Shown here: positions 17,975 through 26,301 of the stretch, one piece after another | How the letters are laid out: every line of letters begins with the position of its first letter | Position numbering within the stretch: position 1 is the stretch's first letter | From: Pseudomonas sp. ERMR1:02 | GTDB lineage: Bacteria; Pseudomonadota; Gammaproteobacteria; Pseudomonadales; Pseudomonadaceae | Direction: 5' to 3' | Assembly (NCBI RefSeq): GCF_002277815.1 | Contig: NZ_NKJI01000001.1 | Coordinates: forward strand, 303,501 to 367,500 | Length of the DNA: 64,000 bases | Made by a program: the position numbers and the translations under genes | Notes under the pieces: model-generated | The model's input: only the letters and a program-made list of their open reading frames with translations | Told to the model about the DNA's origin: nothing | The model's database searches: none

Positions 17975-18160
17975 TTATTGGTAGACGTCGTGCTTGTGCG
18001 CCTTGGAGGCAGGCTGTTTTTGCGAGGACTGAGCCTGCGCTGCAGGGTCCTGGTCTTCGTCTGGCAGGTATAGCGGGCCTTTTTGACCGCAGGCCGACAC
18101 AAGGCAGGCAAAAGCGACGATCGAAGAGAGCGCAGCAAGGGAAGAGATCAGGCGCTTCAT
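17975..18160 (-). CDS. lptM: LptM/YifL-type small lipoprotein
   Basis: 61 aa. Lipobox LVSAC at residues 20-24 after a hydrophobic signal, then the conserved CGQKGPLYLP and a disordered Gln/Ala/Lys-rich tail. In E. coli, LptM associates with the LPS translocon LptDE and helps oxidative maturation of LptD; the Pseudomonas gene was earlier called lppL. First gene of the lysA-dapF operon. Confidence 0.9.
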   Translation of the reverse strand: MKRLISSLAALSSIVAFACLVSACGQKGPLYLPDEDQDPAAQAQSSQKQPASKAHKHDVYQ

Positions 18161-18280
18161 GGCGAAATCCTTGAAAATGCATTAATTGCGCCGGAGTATA
18201 CCGGCCACCCGGCAGCTTGCCTATGTGATGGGGCTCCCGTCCGGCGGGCCTTCGCCCGTTGCAGCAGCCCTGTGCAATCC

Positions 18281-18372
18281 TTGTGGGAGCGGGCTTGCTC
18301 GCGAATGCGGTGGATCAGTCAATGCAAATATCGACTGACCCACCGCATTCGCGAGCAAGCCCGCTCCCACAA
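18281..18372. repeat. Long near-perfect REPIN, 40-bp arms
   Basis: The two ends match as inverted repeats at 39 of 40 positions, leaving only about a dozen unpaired bases at the apex. Sits between divergent lptM and cyaY. The GGGAGCGGGCTTGCTCGCGA subtype recurs at 61741-61836. Confidence 0.9.
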
Positions 18373-18466
18373 ACAGCCCTCTTGGCCGTTATTCTTTGCA
18401 ATCACCGGGGCTCGCCCGTATCTTGCGGCGCTTGAGCCTGATCAGACACTTTTTGAGGTTGCCGTA

Positions 18467-18799
18467 ATGAGTTTGTCCGAAGCGCGTTTCCACGATCTGG
18501 TCGATGCCACCCAGCAAACCCTGGAGGACATCTTTGACGACAGCGACCTGGATATCGATCTGGAGAGCTCGGCCGGTGTACTGACCGTCAAGTTCGAAAA
18601 CGGCACTCAGTTGATCTTCAGTCGTCAGGAGCCGCTGCGGCAGTTGTGGCTGGCAGCGGTGTCCGGTGGCTTCCACTTCGATTTCGACGAAGAGAGTGAA
18701 CGCTGGATGTGCGACAAGAGCGAAGAGCAGCTGGGCGAAATGCTTGAGCGCATCGTCAAGCAGCAGGCCGGCGTCGAACTCGATTTCGAAGGCCTGTAA
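18467..18799 (+). CDS. cyaY: Frataxin homologue CyaY
   Basis: 110 aa from the ATG at 18467 with GAGG upstream. Iron-binding regulator of Fe-S cluster assembly. Acidic first helix and ridge (DIFDDSDLDIDLESSAGVL), then the beta-sheet signature LTVKFENGTQLIFSRQEPLRQLWLAAVSGGFHF. Followed four bases later by the DUF1289 gene, probably co-transcribed. Confidence 0.95.
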   Translation: MSLSEARFHDLVDATQQTLEDIFDDSDLDIDLESSAGVLTVKFENGTQLIFSRQEPLRQLWLAAVSGGFHFDFDEESERWMCDKSEEQLGEMLERIVKQQAGVELDFEGL

Positions 18800-18803
18800 C
18801 ACC

Positions 18804-19028
18804 GTGACCCAGCCAGCGCCTGTCCGCCCGCCCAAGCCGCTCTATAGCAATGTCAGCCCGGCCGTGCCATCGCCGTGCAGCGGTATCTGTCGGTTGGATG
18901 AGCAGAAAGTCTGCCTCGGATGTTTTCGCCATGTCGAAGACATCCGCGAATGGCGCTCGGCTGATGACGAGCGACGGCGGGTGATTTGCGCGCAGGCCTC
19001 CAATCGCAAAGCCTCCAGTTTCCTGTAG
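18804..19028 (+). CDS. DUF1289 family cysteine-rich small protein
   Basis: 74 aa from a GTG start four bases after the cyaY stop. Carries the DUF1289 motif CSGICRLDEQKVCLGCFRHV (four cysteines, likely metal or cluster binding) and EDIREWRSADDERRR. The family is found as a fusion or neighbour of many redox genes, with no established function. Adjacency to cyaY makes an iron-related role worth testing. Confidence 0.85.
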   Translation: MTQPAPVRPPKPLYSNVSPAVPSPCSGICRLDEQKVCLGCFRHVEDIREWRSADDERRRVICAQASNRKASSFL

Positions 19029-19125
19029 GAGCGAGCATGCTCGCGATGGTCGTTAACGAAAACGCGGGGAGTCTGTATGCCCGCGTTGTCCGGGCGTCCA
19101 TCGCGAGCCTGCTCGCTCCTACAGG
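19023..19125. repeat. REP pair
   Basis: GTAGGAGCGAGCATGCTCGCG and an inverted GCGAGCCTGCTCGCTCC copy; begins inside the last codons of the DUF1289 gene, so the repeat supplies its stop codon. Confidence 0.85.
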
Positions 19126-19191
19126 TGTTCCCTTGTATATTTTTTGAGCTGTGATAGTGTCCGGATACGCCTCAACCCATCGAGGCTCGTG

Positions 19192-19228
19192 AAAACCCTG
19201 CCTTTTTCTGGCGGGGTTTTGCTTTTTT
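19192..19228 (+). terminator. Terminator-like hairpin in front of rnk
   Basis: AAAACCCTGCC pairs with GGCGGGGTTTT (one G-T) around a U-rich loop and is followed by GCTTTTTT. It ends only about 12 bases before the rnk Shine-Dalgarno, so an rnk transcript must either pass through it or start inside it. Confidence 0.75.
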
Positions 19229-19257
19229 CGTGCAGAAGAAAGGAGTCTGCCCTGATC

Positions 19258-19668
19258 ATGACCGCACCTTCCATCACCCTTACCCGTCTGGACGTTCAAC
19301 GTCTGGAGCGTCTGATCGACAGCCTGGATGAAACGCTGCCGGGCGTTATTGCGCTGCAAACCGAGCTGGACCGTGCCGATACGCTGGTCAGTCACGATGA
19401 AGTGCCCGCCGATGTCGTGACCATGAATTCGCGCGTTCACTGCCGCGAAGAGATCAGCGGCAAGGACTATCACCTGACTCTGGTTTACCCCAAGGATGCC
19501 AATGCCGACGAAGGCAAGATTTCCATTCTGGCGCCGGTGGGCAGCGCACTGCTCGGCCTGAAGGTTGGTCAGCATATCGACTGGCCGGCACCGGGCGGCA
19601 AGACCCTGAAATTGACCCTGCTGGAAGTCGAGTCTCAGCCAGCCAATGGCGGCGATTACAACGTTTGA
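19258..19668 (+). CDS. rnk: Regulator of nucleoside diphosphate kinase, Rnk
   Basis: 136 aa. GreA/GreB-related RNA polymerase-binding protein: N-terminal short coiled coil LDVQRLERLIDSLDE, then the FKBP-like C-domain with SRVHCREEISGKDYHLTLVYP and APVGSALLGLKVGQHIDWPAPGG. In Pseudomonas, Rnk affects nucleoside diphosphate kinase levels and alginate production. Start at 19258 is the conserved one; AAAGGAG is 12 bases upstream, rather distant. Convergent with cyaA, eight bases between stops. Confidence 0.92.
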   Translation: MTAPSITLTRLDVQRLERLIDSLDETLPGVIALQTELDRADTLVSHDEVPADVVTMNSRVHCREEISGKDYHLTLVYPKDANADEGKISILAPVGSALLGLKVGQHIDWPAPGGKTLKLTLLEVESQPANGGDYNV

Positions 19669-19675
19669 TCCCGCC

Positions 19676-22519
19676 TCAGACCTGCCCGAGCGCTTCGTTC
19701 AGTGCGCGCTCCAGCTCAGCCTTGTAGCGCAGAAACAAATTGCTTGAGCCCTGACCGTCACCGAGCAGGCCCGACAGGTCCAGATCGGTGATGTAGCAGC
19801 GGTAGCGTTCGGTCTCGCGGCGCTGCTCGACGATTTCCCGGGCGACCACACTGAACAGTCGGTCGCCATGCTCCAGCTCTGAAAACTCCCGCTGATTGCA
19901 GTACAACGTGACCTGCACCTTGCCCGGTGCGGCTTTGCCGACGATCGCCTGCACGTCATAGAACGGTTTGTTGACCGGGGTTTGCGGTGCCGGACGGGCT
20001 TCGACCCGGCGCGCCCGGCCTGTACCTGAAGGCAATAGTTGGTGGTACAGGGTGTCCAGGCTCCGAGGCTGAGCTGTATCCATCGGCAGCAAAGCTTCGC
20101 GTCGGTACTGGATCGATTGCAGAAATCGTTGCAGCGGCACCAGCAGGCTTTGCTCGTCATGCCACGGCAGTCGGTCATGCCACAAGGCATTGAATTCATC
20201 GAGTACGTACAGGTCCGCCTGGTCTTCGTTGATTCGGTAGAACACTTGGATGCAGCCCGGCTGGCCCATGGGCAGGAGCAGCGCGAGGTCGTGGTCTTCC
20301 AGCGCCATCGAGTCCAGGTGCAGAGGACTGTAACTGGCCAGTTCTGCACTCAGGTAGTCGACCAGCGCCGGCAATGTGGCCAGGGCGACATGATTGACCT
20401 GGCCGGGCACCAGCTCCAGCACGTGGTAATGCTGCTGGACCTGAATCAGGTAGCGGTGATTGAGTTTGCTCAGCAGCAGGTTCTGAGCCGTGTCGAGGAT
20501 GCCTTCGATGCGCTGGGCGATGAACTGCGCGCGGTTATGGCAGAAGCAACGCACGCGCAACCGGGGCTGCCGCAGACCGTCCGGCAGGTTGTTGAGGTAA
20601 TCACGCAGGCAGTCGAGCAGGGCGTGAGGGCCGTCGAATCGATTGACCAGCACTTCGTTCCAGCTGTTGAGCGTGACCTGATCCAGGGTCAGCACCAGGT
20701 TTTCCCTGACGCCTGCATAGCTCAGTGAGTCGGTGCGCTCGGTGGTCATCAGGATGTTCAGGTCGCGGTGATGCTTGAGCGGATCGACGCCGACGTTCAC
20801 CAGAATCAGCACTTCGCTGGGCACGCTGGCTCGCAGCAGGGGTTCTTCGGCGACGGTCGGCAAAGGCAGGGGGATGCTCTGTTGCAAGCTGCCGAGCAGA
20901 TTGAACAGCTCGAACTCGCTCAGGTCGCTGCCGCCCGGGTGCAAAGCCAGGCGGGTGCTGCTGTCGATCACGCCGTTGCGGTGGCACCAGGTGAGCAATT
21001 CGAGCAATTGGCGACTGCGTTTGATCGGGGCAAAATGTTCCCACTCAAGGGCGGTCAGACTACCGTTGTACAAGCCCCACTGAGATTGCCCCGATTCGCT
21101 CTTGTTCACTGCGTGCACCAGCGTCAGGGTGTCTTCGGCCAGATCCGGGGCGATGCCCGGATTGATGAACTCGACCTTGTCTGCCTTGCGCTCGAAGGCT
21201 GCGTACAGGCGTCGGCCCAGTACGCTGAGGTCGCGTTTGTTGATCAGGCTGACGGTCTGTTCATTGCGGGCGAACTGGGTCAGGAAGCGGTAGCTGTAAT
21301 TCAGTTCGTTGACCAGCGCTCGGCGTTCGGAGGTGACCTGGCGGACTTTCCATTGACTGCGGCTGTCGAGCAGGGCCAGTTGACGATGATCCCAGTGCCA
21401 TTCGTGGGCCAGACGCTCAAGCAGCGTGCGCTGCCAGCTCTGGTTGCGACTGTTGCCTGTGAGTTTGCGGTTGACCTTCAGGTACAGCGCGCGCCGCACC
21501 AGCTCCAGCCGTTCCGGCTCGTTGCGGGCAATGAGGTATTCCTCGATGCGCCGGTAAACCACGACGTAAGGGTCCAGCTCATCAAGGTCGAGCCGGTTGG
21601 CGAACACCGCCTGTTTGAAACGCAGGCTCAGGCACTGCACCCTTGGGTGTTCGCTGGCGTAAACCTCGGTCAGCAGCAGCTTGAGCACCGATTTGTAAGG
21701 TGATTCGATTCCCTTGAACAGTTGCCAGAGCCCGGCGCCGATAAATTCCCCCGGCGGAATGAACGCCAGATGCCCCAGGTCGAGGGCTTCGTCGGCGCGG
21801 ATGAAGCGTTTGGACAGCAGCGTGTGCGTGTAACGGTCGTAATTCGCTTCTTCATAGACCGGCACCAGCCACCAGATTGGCGTGCGCCCGGCCAGCCAGA
21901 TCGCGGTGCGATAAAACTCGTCGAGCAACAGATAGTGCTGGGTGGTGCCACAGTTTTCGGAACTGAGTTGATTGTCGCGCTCGCCCAGAACGAAGCGCGC
22001 CGGGTCGATCAGGAAGAAGTGGGCCTCGGCCCCCTGGCTGGCGGCCCAGATTTCCAGCTGCTGGCACTTTTTGCGTAGTTCGGCCAGTTCGTGCTCACTC
22101 AAATCCGGAGCGTGACACACCCAGACGTCCATATCGCTCTGGTCGGCCTGGGCCAGGGTGCCGAGGCTGCCCATCAGGAAAAGGCCGTGGATCGGGCGTG
22201 GCGGATTGCTGCCGTGGCGTGGCTTATAGGAAAACGAGCGGGTCAGGCGTTGGGCTTCGACGAGGGCGTTGGCGTCCGGTTCGAAATTGGACAGCCCGGC
22301 CGGCGTGCTACCCGAGACGTAACCCGGCAGTAGCGGATGATTGACGTGGAAAAATAGCGGCAGGAGGTTAAGTACCCCTTGCTGGCGGGTCGACAAGCCC
22401 TCCATGGCGCGCGCCCTTCGGCCCTCGTTGAGCTTCAGAAAGCGTGCACGTAGTTGGCTGAGAACCTTGCGGTCGATTCCCTCGTCCAGATCGGGGCGAA
22501 TTTCGTGGGTTCGGATCAT
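19676..22519 (-). CDS. cyaA: Class I adenylate cyclase
   Basis: 947 aa. Cytoplasmic enterobacterial-type enzyme making cAMP from ATP. The N-terminal catalytic half has the nucleotidyltransferase block GLFLMGSLGTLAQADQSDMDVWVC with the GS-x-DxD metal site, then LLLDEFYRTAIWLAGRTPIWWLVP; the C-terminal half is regulatory. Full family length is about 940. Start ATG at 22519 opens MIRTHEIRPDLDEG. A monocistronic unit with a 198-bp upstream gap. Confidence 0.95.
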   Translation of the reverse strand: MIRTHEIRPDLDEGIDRKVLSQLRARFLKLNEGRRARAMEGLSTRQQGVLNLLPLFFHVNHPLLPGYVSGSTPAGLSNFEPDANALVEAQRLTRSFSYKPRHGSNPPRPIHGLFLMGSLGTLAQADQSDMDVWVCHAPDLSEHELAELRKKCQQLEIWAASQGAEAHFFLIDPARFVLGERDNQLSSENCGTTQHYLLLDEFYRTAIWLAGRTPIWWLVPVYEEANYDRYTHTLLSKRFIRADEALDLGHLAFIPPGEFIGAGLWQLFKGIESPYKSVLKLLLTEVYASEHPRVQCLSLRFKQAVFANRLDLDELDPYVVVYRRIEEYLIARNEPERLELVRRALYLKVNRKLTGNSRNQSWQRTLLERLAHEWHWDHRQLALLDSRSQWKVRQVTSERRALVNELNYSYRFLTQFARNEQTVSLINKRDLSVLGRRLYAAFERKADKVEFINPGIAPDLAEDTLTLVHAVNKSESGQSQWGLYNGSLTALEWEHFAPIKRSRQLLELLTWCHRNGVIDSSTRLALHPGGSDLSEFELFNLLGSLQQSIPLPLPTVAEEPLLRASVPSEVLILVNVGVDPLKHHRDLNILMTTERTDSLSYAGVRENLVLTLDQVTLNSWNEVLVNRFDGPHALLDCLRDYLNNLPDGLRQPRLRVRCFCHNRAQFIAQRIEGILDTAQNLLLSKLNHRYLIQVQQHYHVLELVPGQVNHVALATLPALVDYLSAELASYSPLHLDSMALEDHDLALLLPMGQPGCIQVFYRINEDQADLYVLDEFNALWHDRLPWHDEQSLLVPLQRFLQSIQYRREALLPMDTAQPRSLDTLYHQLLPSGTGRARRVEARPAPQTPVNKPFYDVQAIVGKAAPGKVQVTLYCNQREFSELEHGDRLFSVVAREIVEQRRETERYRCYITDLDLSGLLGDGQGSSNLFLRYKAELERALNEALGQV

Positions 22520-22668
22520 GTCAGCTCAAACCGGCTCGCAGGCTCGGACGCAGGGGCTCTCAGGTGAGGGAAGTTTAGCGCCTCGATCCCGGGATATTTA
22601 AGCTGATTTTGGTTTTTTGCCGTCAGATTTCTACCGCAGTGCGACGTCGAATAGCAGGTAAACGAGTA

Positions 22669-22706
22669 TGCCCGCGGAAATCCCGTGTCGGGGTTTCCGT
22701 GGGCAA
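22669..22706. other. Hairpin in the cyaA-TIGR02647 gap
   Basis: GCCCGCGGAAATCCC and GGGGTTTCCGTGGGC can pair with few mismatches, 12 bp after the TIGR02647 stop. No clear T tract on either strand, so it may be a Rho-dependent 3' end structure. The rest of this 198-bp gap shows nothing recognisable. Confidence 0.45.
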
Positions 22707-22717
22707 TACGATGGGAT

Positions 22718-22963
22718 TCAGGCTGTTTCCTGCACGCTAAGAATGGTCAGCACGGTTTGCACATTTTGTGCGGCGTCACGTCCCAGGCTGGTCAGATAAC
22801 CACCATCGGGCTGGTCGATCAGTTCTTTTTCGTACAGGCGTTGGGCGGCGGCAATGGCTTTCGGGGCAGCGGTCTGATGAATTTTCAAACCCTCCTGGGA
22901 ACTGTCCAGGTTGAAGAGTGCGAGGATTTCCAGTTCGGCAACCAGCTCAGGGGTAAGCGACAT
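22718..22963 (-). CDS. TIGR02647 family small protein
   Basis: 81 aa. Opens MSLTPELVAELEILALFNLDSSQEG and continues KIHQTAAPKAIAAAQRLYEKELIDQPDGGYLT, a winged-helix-like two-helix plus wing pattern. The family is confined to gammaproteobacteria and labelled DNA-binding by prediction only. Lies between two unlinked genes on the same strand. Confidence 0.8.
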   Translation of the reverse strand: MSLTPELVAELEILALFNLDSSQEGLKIHQTAAPKAIAAAQRLYEKELIDQPDGGYLTSLGRDAAQNVQTVLTILSVQETA

Positions 22964-23091
22964 AGGGACTCCAGACTTTCTAGGAATTGGTCGATAGCGC
23001 CACTAAGGTGAACCCGCTTGTGCGGCATGTCCAGTGCTCGTAGCAGCCTTTTTTTCGCCATGGGCTGCATTCCCCCGATATCGCGGGAGGA

Positions 23092-23182
23092 CTGTAGGAG
23101 CGAGGCTTGCCCGCGAAGAACGATGACGCAGTTTGTCTGGCTAACCGCGTTGGCCCCTTCGCGAGCAAGCTTCGCTCCTACG
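23092..23182. repeat. REP pair
   Basis: CTGTAGGAGCGAGGCTTGCC with an inverted GCGAGCAAGCTTCGCTCCTA copy nine bases beyond the stop of the 98-aa gene. Confidence 0.8.
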
Positions 23183-23191
23183 GGGGAGGGG

Positions 23192-23488
23192 TTATTTCTT
23201 TTCCGGCGGCAATTCTGGCAATGCTCGCAGCGCAGCTTCGTACCATTCGGTGTTGAACGCGCGGTCTTCTTCGAGGATCGCGTCGATTTCTACCGCCAAA
23301 ACGTGGGCCATCAGGTTGAGGATTTCGTCTCGCTCGTAACCCACCAGTGTCAATTTATTGAAAGTCGCCTTGGCCGCTGGCGGATTTTCGCTTTCGATCT
23401 GGTTCTCGATGGCTTCGATCAGCGTATTCTCGGCGAACTCTTCTTCGTCGATGTCGTCTTGGTTGGTGCCGGGGGTTGGCTCGCTCAT
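23192..23488 (-). CDS. Conserved acidic hypothetical protein, 98 aa
   Basis: Acidic, all-helical look: disordered MSEPTPGTNQDDIDEEEFAE, then FNKLTLVGYERDEILNLMAHVLAVEIDAILEE and a C-terminal WYEAALRALPELP. The KLTxxGyxxxeAxxlI-like block recalls the DUF1841/UPF0149 neighbourhood but I cannot assign a family. Good start context (GGAGCC) and conserved position next to TIGR02647 in pseudomonads suggest a real gene. Confidence 0.75.
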   Translation of the reverse strand: MSEPTPGTNQDDIDEEEFAENTLIEAIENQIESENPPAAKATFNKLTLVGYERDEILNLMAHVLAVEIDAILEEDRAFNTEWYEAALRALPELPPEKK

Positions 23489-23613
23489 GGCAGGCTCCTC
23501 AAGGAAAGGCGGTCAGTTTACCCGCATTCAGCGCTGTGTTGCTGCTGGCGAGAACGCCCAAGGCGTTCTATAACAGGCACTGCCAACCCCCTGCATGGCC
23601 TGGAGGCTTTGTG

Positions 23614-24273
23614 ATGCTCAAGCTTTATGGATTTTGTGTCAGCAACTACTACAACATGGTCAAGCTGGCGTTACTGGAAAAGGAACTGCCATTCGAAGAA
23701 GTACCGTTTCACGCAGGCAACAGCCCCGAGGCGCTGGCCATAAGCCCGCGCAGCAAGGTGCCGGTGCTGGGTGTCGAGCAAGGTTTCATCAATGAGACAG
23801 CGGTGATTCTCGAATACATCGAGCAAAGCCAGAAAGGCACGCCACTGCTGCCAAGCGATCCTTTTGAACGGGCTCAGGTTCTGGCGCTGGCCAAGGAAAT
23901 CGAGCTGTACATCGAGTTACCTGGTCGCGCCTGTTTCGCCGAGGCGTTTTTCGGCATGTCGGTGCCGGATGCGATTAAGGAAAAGACCAAGGCTGAGCTG
24001 GTGCTGGGGTTTGCGTGCTTGGGCAGGCATGGCAAGTTTGCCCCTTATGTGGCGGGCGAGAGTCTGAGCGTGGCGGATTTGTACTTCCTGTACAGCGTGC
24101 CACTGGCTTGTGCGGTAGGGAAGAAGTTGTTCGATATCGATCTGTTGGCTGATATGCCGGCGGCAAAAGCGCTGCTGGAGCGTTTGGAGCAGAACCCGAA
24201 CGTGCAGCGGATTGCGGCGGACAAGGAAGCGGCGATGCCTGCATTTATGGCGATGGTCGCGTCCAAAAAGTAG
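23614..24273 (+). CDS. Glutathione S-transferase family protein
   Basis: 219 aa from the ATG at 23614, with GGAGG seven bases upstream; GTG 23611 is possible. Thioredoxin-like N-domain with LYGFCVSNYYNMVKLALLEKELPFEEV, the cis-Pro block SPRSKVPVLGVEQGFINETAVILEYIE, and a helical C-domain with GESLSVADLYFLY. The active site could use Ser or Tyr in CVSNYYN. Substrate unknown. Confidence 0.9.
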   Translation: MLKLYGFCVSNYYNMVKLALLEKELPFEEVPFHAGNSPEALAISPRSKVPVLGVEQGFINETAVILEYIEQSQKGTPLLPSDPFERAQVLALAKEIELYIELPGRACFAEAFFGMSVPDAIKEKTKAELVLGFACLGRHGKFAPYVAGESLSVADLYFLYSVPLACAVGKKLFDIDLLADMPAAKALLERLEQNPNVQRIAADKEAAMPAFMAMVASKK

Positions 24274-24298
24274 ATTTTGTAGTGCATTCAAGTATGCA

Positions 24299-24362
24299 TT
24301 CGCGGGCAAGCCTCGCTCCTACAGGATTGGTGTGATCTGTAGGAGCGAGGCTTGCCCGCGAA
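24299..24362. repeat. Compact REP pair
   Basis: TTCGCGGGCAAGCCTCGCTC with a full inverted copy after only about 20 bases, between convergent GST and argH. Confidence 0.85.
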
Positions 24363-24367
24363 GCTTT

Positions 24368-25762
24368 TTAGCGGCTGGCGATCAGCGCCTGACCGCGAGC
24401 TACGGCAGCCTTCACCTGCGCCGGTGCAGTGCCGCCGATGTGGTTACGGGCATTGACCGAACCTTCCAGAGTCAGCACGGCAAATACGTCCTGATCGATC
24501 TGGTCGCTGAACTTGCGCAGCTCTTCCAGGCTCATTTCCGCGAGGTCCTTGCCGCTTTCCACACCATACTTCACGGCGTGACCAACGATTTCGTGACAGT
24601 CACGGAACGGCAGGCCGCGGCGCACCAGGTAGTCAGCCAGGTCGGTGGCGGTGGAGAAACCGCGAAGCGCCGCTTCGCGCATCATGGCGTGCTTGGGCTT
24701 GATCGCTGGGATCATGTCGGCAAACGCCCGCAGCGAGTCTCGCAAGGTATCGGCAGCGTCGAACAGCGGTTCCTTGTCTTCCTGGTTGTCCTTGTTGTAG
24801 GCCAGAGGCTGGCCTTTCATCAGGGTCAGCAGGCCCATCAATGCGCCGAATACACGACCGGTCTTGCCTCGCACCAACTCTGGCACGTCCGGGTTTTTCT
24901 TTTGCGGCATGATCGAGCTGCCAGTGCAGAAACGGTCCGGCAGATCGATGAACTGGAACTGCGCGCTGGTCCACAGCACGAGTTCTTCGGAGAACCGCGA
25001 CAGGTGCATCATCGCGATGCTCGCGGCCGAGCAGAATTCGATGGCGAAGTCGCGATCGGACACGTTGTCCAGGGAGTTGCCGCCTACTGCGTCAAAGCCC
25101 AGCAGTTGGGCGGTGAACTCGCGGTCGATCGGGTAGGTGGTACCAGCCAATGCGGCGCTGCCCAGTGGCATGCGGTTGGTGCGCTTGCGGCAGTCGACCA
25201 GGCGTTCATAGTCGCGGCTTAGCATTTCAAACCAGGCCAGCATGTGGTGTCCGAAGGTCACCGGTTGCGCGGTCTGCAAGTGTGTGAAGCCCGGCATGAT
25301 GCTGCCCGCTTCGCGCTCGGCTTGTTCCAGCAAGCCTTTTTGCAAGCGGGTGATTTCGCCCAGGATCAGGTCGATTTCGTCACGTAGCCACAGGCGTATG
25401 TCGGTGGCGACCTGGTCGTTACGGCTACGGCCGGTGTGCAGCTTTTTACCGGTCACGCCGATGCGGTCGGTCAGGCGCGCCTCGATGTTCATGTGCACGT
25501 CTTCGAGATCGACGCGCCAGTCGAACTGACCGGCCTCGATTTCACCCTGGATGGTCTTCAGGCCATCGGTGATGCTGTCGCGCTCGGCATCGGTCAGCAC
25601 GCCGACCTTGGCCAGCATGGTGGCGTGGGCGATCGAGCCCATGATGTCGTGGCGATACAGGCGCTGGTCGAAGGTGACGGAGGCGGTGAAGCGGGCGACG
25701 AAGGCGTCGACGGGTTCACTGAAGCGGCCGCCCCAGGACTGATTGGTCTTGTCAGTGCTCAT
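24368..25762 (-). CDS. argH: Argininosuccinate lyase
   Basis: 464 aa. Final step of arginine synthesis, releasing fumarate. Fumarase/aspartase superfamily signature [12 protein letters not shown] is intact, with [20 protein letters not shown], the catalytic-His region [17 protein letters not shown] and SQKNPD-like loop. Start at 25762 gives [22 protein letters not shown], the usual N-terminus. Divergent from algR across a 540-bp gap. Confidence 0.97.
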   Translation of the reverse strand: MSTDKTNQSWGGRFSEPVDAFVARFTASVTFDQRLYRHDIMGSIAHATMLAKVGVLTDAERDSITDGLKTIQGEIEAGQFDWRVDLEDVHMNIEARLTDRIGVTGKKLHTGRSRNDQVATDIRLWLRDEIDLILGEITRLQKGLLEQAEREAGSIMPGFTHLQTAQPVTFGHHMLAWFEMLSRDYERLVDCRKRTNRMPLGSAALAGTTYPIDREFTAQLLGFDAVGGNSLDNVSDRDFAIEFCSAASIAMMHLSRFSEELVLWTSAQFQFIDLPDRFCTGSSIMPQKKNPDVPELVRGKTGRVFGALMGLLTLMKGQPLAYNKDNQEDKEPLFDAADTLRDSLRAFADMIPAIKPKHAMMREAALRGFSTATDLADYLVRRGLPFRDCHEIVGHAVKYGVESGKDLAEMSLEELRKFSDQIDQDVFAVLTLEGSVNARNHIGGTAPAQVKAAVARGQALIASR

Positions 25763-25859
25763 GAATTCGCTCGTATCGGCTGAAGAAAGTTGGCATTGGA
25801 AGTTGCCACGGATAATAACAGGGTTGCCAATCCTGTCGCAGACACTGGTCGACTGGTTT

Positions 25860-25974
25860 TGTAGGAGCGAGCTCGCTCGCGATGGACGTTAACGATTACG
25901 CGTGCTTTCTGGATAAGCGCGTCGCCCGTGGGTTCATCGTCGGAACGCCGCCCGGAGCAAGCTCGCTCCTACAG
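25860..25974. repeat. REP pair
   Basis: TGTAGGAGCGAGCTCGCTCG and an inverted GCAAGCTCGCTCCTACAG end, separated by about 75 bases. Confidence 0.85.
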
Positions 25975-25991
25975 ATATCCTTATTAGTACA

Positions 25992-26019
25992 ACGATATTT
26001 TTCAATTGAGCAATATCGT
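25992..26019. repeat. Inverted repeat ACGATATT / AATATCGT
   Basis: Perfect 8-bp arms separated by 12 bases (centre-to-centre 20 bp, about two helical turns), 280 bp upstream of algR. Compatible with a dimeric operator; the binder is unknown. Confidence 0.4.
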
Positions 26020-26301
26020 CCCGGCAACCGTCTACAGTTGGACAGTAGGATCAGCGCACTTCTCGATGCCAGCGCTGACTATAAGAAGAGGGGTGTTCGG
26101 ATTGCGTATCAGCAAACCCTGGGGCGATGCGTCGCCAATGCGGGCCTGGGCCGCGAATCGCCCGGCAGTAGTAAATTTAGCTGCCGGACCAGCGGCACTT
26201 TTTGACGCTCGCGCTAGTCTTAGCGTGGATCGCGGTGACAGACGTCACTTCACCTGTCTACGCTATCCTTGTGCGAGACTCACGCAGGAATCCAGCGCAA
26301 T

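Larger units (their letters stand above)
25763..26301. other. argH-algR gap without algZ/fimS
   Basis: 539 bp. In PAO1 the histidine kinase gene algZ (fimS) occupies this place. Here I find a REP pair (25860-25974), an inverted repeat ACGATATT-N12-AATATCGT (25992-26019) and about 280 bp with no convincing reading frame. No frame shows kinase H, N or G boxes. Presumably it holds the argH and algR promoters. Confidence 0.6.
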
